Source: TC-15 sp034437275 (GTDB taxonomy: Bacteria > Chloroflexota > Anaerolineae > Aggregatilineales > Aggregatilineaceae). From it: a DNA stretch of 18,736 nucleotides. The position numbers were made by a program, and so were the translations under genes. The stretch covers positions 1-18,736 of the forward strand of contig DAOTUD010000153.1 of assembly GCA_034437275.1 (NCBI GenBank). Direction: 5' to 3'. The notes under the pieces are model-generated. The model was not told the origin of the DNA and did no database searches. It saw only the letters and a list, made by a program, of their open reading frames with translations. Of the stretch, positions 13,693 to 18,736 are shown one piece after another. The number at the start of each line of letters is the position of its first letter. Within the stretch, counting starts at the first letter, position 1.

Positions 13693-14511
13693 ATGTCTGT
13701 AACACTGTATGTCAGCAATTTAGCGCCAAACGTCACCAGCAACCAACTCGCTGATACGTTCAAAGATACCGGCAAAGTCGATAGCATACAGTTCATCAAA
13801 CAACCCGCCGGCAGCGAGTGGCCGCGCAGCGCGCTGGTCGAACTCGACGCCCACTCAGCGGCATGGCAACAACTCAACGGCGTCGAGCTGGAGGGGCACC
13901 GGCTGGCCGTTAGCCAGGCGGAACCGGACCTGGAATGCGACCCCACGCCTGAAACTCAGCAGATCGCGCAACAGATCAGCGAGCAACTCGACGAACCCGC
14001 CAACGCGCAAAAACGTGTCGAGCGCGTGGTCCGCTTTGGCGGCATCCAGTTTTCGCAAGCCATCGTAGCCGAAGCACTGCGCATCGAAGAACACGGCGGG
14101 ATACTCACCCAGGATCGCAGCCGCAGGCGCACGCCGGGGGGTGTGTTTTTCTACCTGGCGCGGGGGCGCGTCTCCAAAGCCACCCGGAAGCAAATTTTCT
14201 ACGTGCGCAAGAAACGCAAGAAAAACGCGGCACCGCCGGATGAGAACACGCAGCCTGCCCCACAGGCACCACCTAAACCCAAACCCGTCACCGACCCCAG
14301 GCCCAACGCCGCCCCCCCACCGGCGAACGCGCAGGAACAACTCGCCGAATTGCAGCAGGAATTAGAAGCCGCCCAGGCCCACCTGGACAAATTAAAAGCC
14401 GACAATGCCAGCCAGCAAACCGGCATGTTTTCCGCCATCAAAACTGTGCTCGATCTCCAGAAGCAGATCAAGTCTTTGTTGGAGGAATATCCGGAACTCA
14501 ACACGCCATAA
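13693..14511 (+). CDS. RNA-binding protein: RRM plus PHAX-like RNA-binding domain, coiled coil
   Basis: The product is 272 residues; the in-frame ATG at 13588 precedes the promoter, so 13693 (after a GGGGGTGGG site) is chosen. Residues 3-76 are an RRM: RNP2-like LYVSNL (5-10) and a degenerate RNP1 around SALVEL (46-51). Residues about 90-170 match the RNA-binding domain of eukaryotic PHAX (phosphorylated adaptor for RNA export): IAQQISEQL, RVVRFGG, RIEEHGGILT, SRRRTPGGVF (143-152) and IFY (168-170), with the RRRTPGG core intact. Then come a basic KKRKK stretch, a Pro-rich linker (178-212) and a coiled coil (about 212-266). PHAX binds snRNA caps and exports them from the nucleus. A bacterium has no such pathway, so the role is probably a different RNA task. 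It stands alone, with its own promoter. Confidence 0.87.
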   Translation: MSVTLYVSNLAPNVTSNQLADTFKDTGKVDSIQFIKQPAGSEWPRSALVELDAHSAAWQQLNGVELEGHRLAVSQAEPDLECDPTPETQQIAQQISEQLDEPANAQKRVERVVRFGGIQFSQAIVAEALRIEEHGGILTQDRSRRRTPGGVFFYLARGRVSKATRKQIFYVRKKRKKNAAPPDENTQPAPQAPPKPKPVTDPRPNAAPPPANAQEQLAELQQELEAAQAHLDKLKADNASQQTGMFSAIKTVLDLQKQIKSLLEEYPELNTP

Positions 14512-14585
14512 GATATCGTGAAACTACACAGCCAACGGAAACGGATATATACCAGACGATTGACCGGCGATTTGCCCACCCGTGC

Positions 14586-14614
14586 TTGGTTCTGTATGGT
14601 TTCGACGTTAAAAT
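14586..14614 (+). promoter_or_regulatory. Promoter of the SH3-SGNH gene
   Basis: TTGGTT (14586-14591) and TAAAAT (14609-14614) with 17 bases between, about 57 bases before the ATG at 14671. AAGGAG at 14641-14646 is too far from that ATG to serve it directly; a 12-codon frame, 14636-14674, overlaps the start by ATGA. Confidence 0.45.
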
Positions 14615-14670
14615 GATGGTGACGAAAGTAAGTTGATGGAAAGGAGCGCGCGTCTCTGCGCTGATAAAAG

Positions 14671-16152
14671 ATGACAACTATGTTGCGAAAATTCGGTTTA
14701 GTTTTATTGGTATTCAGTTTGTCACTGGCGGTCCTGTCCAGGGTACCCGCCGCGCCCGCCCATGCACAGGGAGCTAACGCCTGGACTTCTTACGACCTCA
14801 ACATGCGGACCGGCCCGGGAACGGATTACGATATCGTTGTCACGCTGGGAGCCAACACGGGGCTTATTCTAGAGGCTCGCAATGCTGATACGTCGTGGGT
14901 ACTGGCCCGCACCGAAGACGGCACACAGCGCGGGTGGCTGGCGGCCATTTACCTGAATTATGCGCCCGGTACCAGTGCGGCTAGCCTGCCGGTCAGCAAC
15001 GAGATTCTCAACGCACCGGCCCCTGCTGCTGCCGACAATCCACCGGCAGACGATCCGGCCCCAGCCAGCGGTGGCGTCAATGCGCGCACGGTCTACCAGA
15101 TGAATGTCCGCTCTGGCCCAGGGACCTCGCACAGCGCAGTGGGGCAGGTGCCGGCCAATACCGGGCTGGTCCTGGAAGCGCGGAATGCTGATGCGTCGTG
15201 GGTGCTGGCCCATACCGAAGACGGGGCCATACGCGGCTGGTTATCCAGCATGTATCTGACCTTCACGGGCGTCACAGCGTCCAGCCTGCCGTTCAGCGAC
15301 GAGATCGTCAGCGGCGGCGGCAGTCCGACGGTCCCCACCACGGATAACGTCGACTACTATGGCATCAAAATGGGCGGCTACGACCCGGCGCTGATCAAAA
15401 ACATCGACCTGACCGCGCTGCCCATCGTGCCGGAACCGACCGCCCGTGCGTATGCGATCTACCAGACTGGTCGCGCCAAGGGGAACAACCCGAACGTCGT
15501 TGCCAAAGTCGGCGACTGCTCCTCAGAACACTGGTACTTCCTCAGCCCGTTTGCCGGCGGCCAGTACAACCTGGGCAGCTACCCGGAACTGCAAGGGGTG
15601 ATTGACCATTTTGGCGACTCGTTGGGCTTCAACAGCGAAGCAACCCACAACGGCTTCAACGTGAACTCGGTGATGCAGACGCAGTGGGCCAACCCAGCCT
15701 TCTGTCAGAACGGCGAAACGCCGTTAACGTGCGAATATCGCATCCACAAGCCCAGCGTGTCGATCATCATGTTCGGCACCAGCGACCTGCTGGTGATGAC
15801 CCCCTACGAGTTCGACTTCTACATGCGCGACATCGTAGACCAGACGATCGAAGCCGGGATTATCCCGGTGCTGAGCACGTTCCCCGGCAACCTGGGCTTC
15901 TGGGACCGGACCATCCTGTACAACCAGATCGTGGCCCGCATCGCGATGGATTACAACATTCCGCTGATCAACCTGTGGTTGGCGCTGGAGAAGCTGCCAA
16001 ACAAGGGGCTGGAGCCGGACGGCTTCCACCTGGGCGAGCCGCTGGAGGACCCGGGCAGCCTGAGCACAGCTAATTTGCAGACCGGCTATCCCACGCGGAA
16101 CCTGATTACGCTGCAAACGCTCGACAAGCTCCGGCGCAGTGTCCTTCGCTGA
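14671..16152 (+). CDS. Secreted SH3-SH3-SGNH-like protein with Cys at the nucleophile position
   Basis: The product is 493 residues with a signal peptide (about 1-33, ending AHAQ). Two SH3b domains (about 36-97 and 138-198) are near copies, sharing runs such as LEARNAD and WVLA. After a linker, the SGNH-like domain (about 230-493) has KVGDCSSEH (279-287) with Cys283 where Ser is expected, IIMFGTSDLL (365-374) with Ser replacing the block III Asn, and EPDGFHLG (448-455) retaining a DxxH. A Cys pair flanks QNGETPLT (345-354). The Ser-to-Cys and Asn-to-Ser changes suggest altered chemistry or loss of classic hydrolase activity. SH3b domains would anchor it to wall or surface glycan. It is convergent with its lipoprotein paralogue across a terminator. 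Confidence 0.88.
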   Translation: MTTMLRKFGLVLLVFSLSLAVLSRVPAAPAHAQGANAWTSYDLNMRTGPGTDYDIVVTLGANTGLILEARNADTSWVLARTEDGTQRGWLAAIYLNYAPGTSAASLPVSNEILNAPAPAAADNPPADDPAPASGGVNARTVYQMNVRSGPGTSHSAVGQVPANTGLVLEARNADASWVLAHTEDGAIRGWLSSMYLTFTGVTASSLPFSDEIVSGGGSPTVPTTDNVDYYGIKMGGYDPALIKNIDLTALPIVPEPTARAYAIYQTGRAKGNNPNVVAKVGDCSSEHWYFLSPFAGGQYNLGSYPELQGVIDHFGDSLGFNSEATHNGFNVNSVMQTQWANPAFCQNGETPLTCEYRIHKPSVSIIMFGTSDLLVMTPYEFDFYMRDIVDQTIEAGIIPVLSTFPGNLGFWDRTILYNQIVARIAMDYNIPLINLWLALEKLPNKGLEPDGFHLGEPLEDPGSLSTANLQTGYPTRNLITLQTLDKLRRSVLR

Positions 16153-16181
16153 CCGGTTTGCAACAACAAAGAAGCATAAAC

Positions 16182-16208
16182 AAGGGCAGTCACAGCGGCT
16201 GCCCTTTT
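16182..16208. terminator. Bidirectional terminator between convergent SGNH-like genes
   Basis: AAGGGCAG (16182-16189) pairs perfectly with CTGCCCTT (16199-16206), and T bases follow to 16208 on the plus strand. On the minus strand the hairpin is followed by GTTTATG. It lies between the stops at 16152 and 16237. Confidence 0.72.
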
Positions 16209-16236
16209 GAGTTTGCACAGATTGGGTTCGGGCAGT

Positions 16237-18294
16237 TCAGTACGGCTCAACCCAATACTCGGCCCCGTTGCCGCTGGCGGTCCAGCCCACCAGGCCATTA
16301 TGCTCCACTTGCCACCACAAATACCCGTCCGCGCACACCGGGCCATCCAGCACGGCGAATACTCCCGCGCCGGGGATATCCCCAATTTCAGCGGCAGAGG
16401 TTGTCGGCGCACTGCGCACATTGTTCGGCACGCCGGGCGTGACGCGCCCCGTCCCACCCACCGACAGCCGGGGGGGCGGCGCGCCCATGCAGTCCCCCGT
16501 CGCAGGAGCATCTACCACCGGACCTGACGGTGCCGCTGGTGCCGTTGCGGCTGGTGGCTCTACGGGCACAACCTGATCGCCATCATAGAGCACCTGCTGC
16601 CACAGGGTATGGAGCACCTCCAACGCCGTCAAGTTCCGCAGCGGATAGCCGTAATTCAGATTTCGCGTGCTGAGGTTGGCACTCAGCCCATCCGGCGGGA
16701 TCGACGGGTGCACCCCATCCGCCGACAACCCATCGTTCGGAAGCTGGCGCATCGCCGCCCCGTAATTCCACAGCGGCACATCATACGCACGCGCTGTAGC
16801 AACGATCACCTCATTAAACTGCGCTACGCGGCCATCGGTCGCCGGATTGTAGCGCTTGGGCGGGATCGTGCTCAACACCGGGATCACGCCCATGTCGATT
16901 GAAATCTGCACAATCCGGTTCATGTTGGCCTGGAAAGTCTGGACCGGCATCCCGCCTGAGTCATTGGTGCCAAACATGATCAGGGCCACTGCCGGTCGAT
17001 TGACGCGATATTCGCACACCAACGGCGACTCCCCGGCCCGGCATACTCCCGGGGTGGCGTTGGCCGGGTTCAGCACGCTCTCCGTGCTCCAGCCGTTGCG
17101 CGCCGCCAGCGAGGGCGCGCTAAATGGGTTTTGCCCGCGCCCATTTGGCCCGGTGAAGAAATTGATGGCCCCGCCGAGATACTGATAATCGCCCAGGTCA
17201 TACGTCCCCCGATTGAACGGGGTCAGGAACTTTGGGGAAGCGGAAATACTATCCCCCACTTTGCTAAATGTACGCGGGATGTTGCCCTTCGCCAGCCCGT
17301 CCAGGTAAATTTCGCGGGCGTGCGACGACACCCCCGACACGACTCCCGGTCCGGCATAATTCGCCGCTACTGCCTGCGCATTGACCGCCGTCCCCGTCAC
17401 TGGGACCACGTTCAGGTCCACATTGACCACCAGATAATTCGTAAAGACCCACCCGGCGGCTCCATTTTCCAGGCTCACCTGCACCCAGGCACTATCCGCC
17501 GTCCGCCCGACGACATTCAGCGGCGTGCCAACCGTCAGCTCGTCAAGAATGTTACCGGTCGTGCCCGGTGTTTCACGCAGCCGCAGCCCTTCGCCCGCCG
17601 GGTGAACCTCCGCGTTCGGAACAAACACCGGGGCACTCGTCGGGACCGGCGTTTGCGGCACGACCACCGGCGTGAAGGTCGGCGGCACATTGACCCAGGG
17701 CGTAAACGTTGGCGGCGGAGCAAACGTCCCGCCTGTGGACGGATCGACGCCCAGCGGCCAGGGCGTAAATGAGGCGGTCGGTGCCTGCGCGACTGCCTGC
17801 GGCGCGCTGCCCGTCGCCGTCACCGTGGACTGTGGGCCAATCGTCACAACTGGCGGCGACGTGGGCGTATCCGAGACCGGGATCGGCGAATTTGTGAGCG
17901 GCGTCAGCGATGGCAGCGGCGTCCGGCTGGGCAGGACCGGCGTGGGGGTGGTCGGCAGCGCGAAGGGCGTGCGGGACGGGGCTGATGTTCGAGTCGGCAG
18001 GGCCGGTTTGGTGGGAATCGGGGTCGACGATGCTTTGGGCGTCCAGCTTGGCGGGGGACTGGTCGCGGTCGGGGTCGCAGTTGCCGCCGGAGCCTGCACA
18101 ATTGGCGTCCCTTCGCTGGTCACCGTTGGTGCTGGCGAGGGGAACCCCGGTGTCGTCGGCTCAATCACCGACACCGCGGTCGGCAGCGGCGTTGCAGTGG
18201 ACGGTGTTCTTTCTTCACCCGAATCACCATCACATCCTGCCAGTACAGCAGCGATTATCCCCAGCACGATCCCCATTGTCCATCGAACCTTCAT
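16237..18294 (-). CDS. PT-rich SH3-SGNH lipoprotein with an intact catalytic set
   Basis: The product is 685 residues. The lipoprotein signal ends in VLAGC (Cys21). Residues about 28-222 are a Pro/Thr/Ser-rich spacer, then an SH3b domain (about 233-290: LRLRETPGTTGNILDEL, ending WVFTNYL). The SGNH-like domain (about 310-570) has KVGDSISAS (345-353, Ser349), IMFGTNDSGG (439-448, Asn444) and ADGVHPS (525-531, Asp526 and His529), so a full Ser-Asn-Asp-His set is present. A Cys pair flanks RAGESPLV (418-427). A C-terminal SH3-like domain (about 614-680) has VRSAPTTSAAEIGDI and WWQVEHNGLVGWT. AGGGAG lies about 11 bases before the ATG. It diverges from a membrane protein that may be an MBOAT acyltransferase. 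A hydrolase or O-acyltransferase acting on surface polymers is inferred. Confidence 0.9.
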   Translation of the reverse strand: MKVRWTMGIVLGIIAAVLAGCDGDSGEERTPSTATPLPTAVSVIEPTTPGFPSPAPTVTSEGTPIVQAPAATATPTATSPPPSWTPKASSTPIPTKPALPTRTSAPSRTPFALPTTPTPVLPSRTPLPSLTPLTNSPIPVSDTPTSPPVVTIGPQSTVTATGSAPQAVAQAPTASFTPWPLGVDPSTGGTFAPPPTFTPWVNVPPTFTPVVVPQTPVPTSAPVFVPNAEVHPAGEGLRLRETPGTTGNILDELTVGTPLNVVGRTADSAWVQVSLENGAAGWVFTNYLVVNVDLNVVPVTGTAVNAQAVAANYAGPGVVSGVSSHAREIYLDGLAKGNIPRTFSKVGDSISASPKFLTPFNRGTYDLGDYQYLGGAINFFTGPNGRGQNPFSAPSLAARNGWSTESVLNPANATPGVCRAGESPLVCEYRVNRPAVALIMFGTNDSGGMPVQTFQANMNRIVQISIDMGVIPVLSTIPPKRYNPATDGRVAQFNEVIVATARAYDVPLWNYGAAMRQLPNDGLSADGVHPSIPPDGLSANLSTRNLNYGYPLRNLTALEVLHTLWQQVLYDGDQVVPVEPPAATAPAAPSGPVVDAPATGDCMGAPPPRLSVGGTGRVTPGVPNNVRSAPTTSAAEIGDIPGAGVFAVLDGPVCADGYLWWQVEHNGLVGWTASGNGAEYWVEPY

Positions 18295-18342
18295 ACCCTA
18301 AACGCTCCCTGGTAGACACGAACTCGAATATTGTAACAACAT

Positions 18343-18371
18343 TTGCCGTAGAGCACATCCACCTGTAGAAT
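18343..18371 (+). promoter_or_regulatory. Promoter of the right-end membrane protein gene
   Basis: TTGCCG (18343-18348) and TAGAAT (18366-18371) with a 17-base spacer, about 36 bases before ATG 18408. A TACAAT -10-like motif (18329-18334) on the opposite strand may serve the divergent lipoprotein gene. Confidence 0.5.
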
Positions 18372-18407
18372 GGCGCGGGTACCCGGACCGCACATTCGAT
18401 TGATGCT

Positions 18408-18736
18408 ATGACACTCACACACATTCTCATCTTCACCGGCACGGCTCTGCTCTATCTCGTGCTGCTGCCCCAACGCTGGCGGCAATGGGCGCTGTTTCTC
18501 GGCAGTGTAGTGGCCATCTACTGGCTGCAGCCCGCGCTCCGCATCCGCCGCATGGATTTTATCTTCCCCACCGCGACCCTGGCGGTGGTTGGGTTCGCGT
18601 GGTTGCTCACGCGCAATGCCGACCAACGCTGGCAGCGCGAGGACAGCATCGCGGTGAGCGCGATGGTGGTGATCGTGCTGCTGCTGTCGTTCGGGCGTTA
18701 TATCGTGCCGGAATACCGGATCACACCCTCCCGCCC
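18408..18736 (+). CDS. Multi-pass membrane protein, possible MBOAT acyltransferase, partial
   Basis: An open frame from ATG 18408 runs off the window edge, giving 109 residues. It shows about four hydrophobic segments: THILIFTGTALLYLVLLP, WALFLGSVVAIYWLQP, FPTATLAVVGFAWLL and VSAMVVIVLLLSFG, separated by short basic turns such as RWRQ and RIRRMD. The pattern (LLP then a turn, SxxxIYWLQP, and the ending ITPSR) resembles the N-terminus of MBOAT-family O-acyltransferases known to me from this phylum, but the catalytic His region would be further right. A clear promoter precedes it. With the neighbouring SGNH proteins it could form an O-acylation pair, as in AlgI/AlgJ or PatA/PatB. Membrane localisation is well supported; the family is tentative. 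Confidence 0.5.
   Translation, partial: MTLTHILIFTGTALLYLVLLPQRWRQWALFLGSVVAIYWLQPALRIRRMDFIFPTATLAVVGFAWLLTRNADQRWQREDSIAVSAMVVIVLLLSFGRYIVPEYRITPSR

Noticed and set aside
17672..18301. Plus-strand Gly/Val-rich open frame opposite the PT-rich lipoprotein, resembling a repeat protein
   Set aside because: The Gly/Val repeats are the reverse complement of Pro/Thr codons in the linker. The same effect explains the Val/Gly-rich minus-strand frames around 5675-6523.

Overview
The window looks like a chromosomal segment of a Chloroflexota bacterium, probably Anaerolineae. The grounds are GC-rich DNA, secreted and lipoprotein genes with Thr/Pro-rich linkers joined to bacterial SH3 domains or beta-propellers, and protein families that resemble those of that phylum. 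This placement is an inference from style; no rRNA or other phylogenetic marker is present.

Positions 1-126 hold the right end of an IS200/IS605-type (TnpB/IS1341) element, with what appears to be the last codons of tnpB and the 3' scaffold of its omega RNA. It abuts the 3' end of a minus-strand cobalamin uptake operon (123-3710). The operon runs promoter, cobalamin riboswitch, putative intrinsic terminator, btuC-like permease, btuF-like binding protein with a Cys-rich transcobalamin/DUF4430-like N-terminal domain, then btuD-like ATPase. The last two genes overlap and all three are probably one transcript under B12 control.

Positions 3780-10781 are a region of cell-surface genes: a secreted beta-propeller-like protein (-), a PT-rich lipoprotein with a propeller-like C-terminus (+), a secreted double-SH3 protein (-), a small NTF2/DUF4878-like lipoprotein (+), and an SGNH-like secreted protein (-). 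Strong hairpin terminators and divergent promoters separate most of them.

Positions 10916-14511 are mostly cytoplasmic: an unknown basic protein (-), an Hsp20 chaperone (+) with a textbook terminator, a small unknown protein, an amino-acid-type ABC ATPase without partners, and the most unusual gene here. This is a 272-residue protein with an RRM followed by a domain strongly resembling the RNA-binding domain of PHAX, the eukaryotic snRNA export adapter, then a Pro-rich linker and coiled coil.

Positions 14636-18736 hold two more members of the SGNH-like family, convergent and fused to SH3 domains, and the start of a multi-pass membrane protein that may be an MBOAT acyltransferase. The three SGNH paralogues differ at the nucleophile: Ser in one, Cys in two. 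An MBOAT next to SGNH proteins would suggest O-acylation of a surface polymer, but that remains inference.
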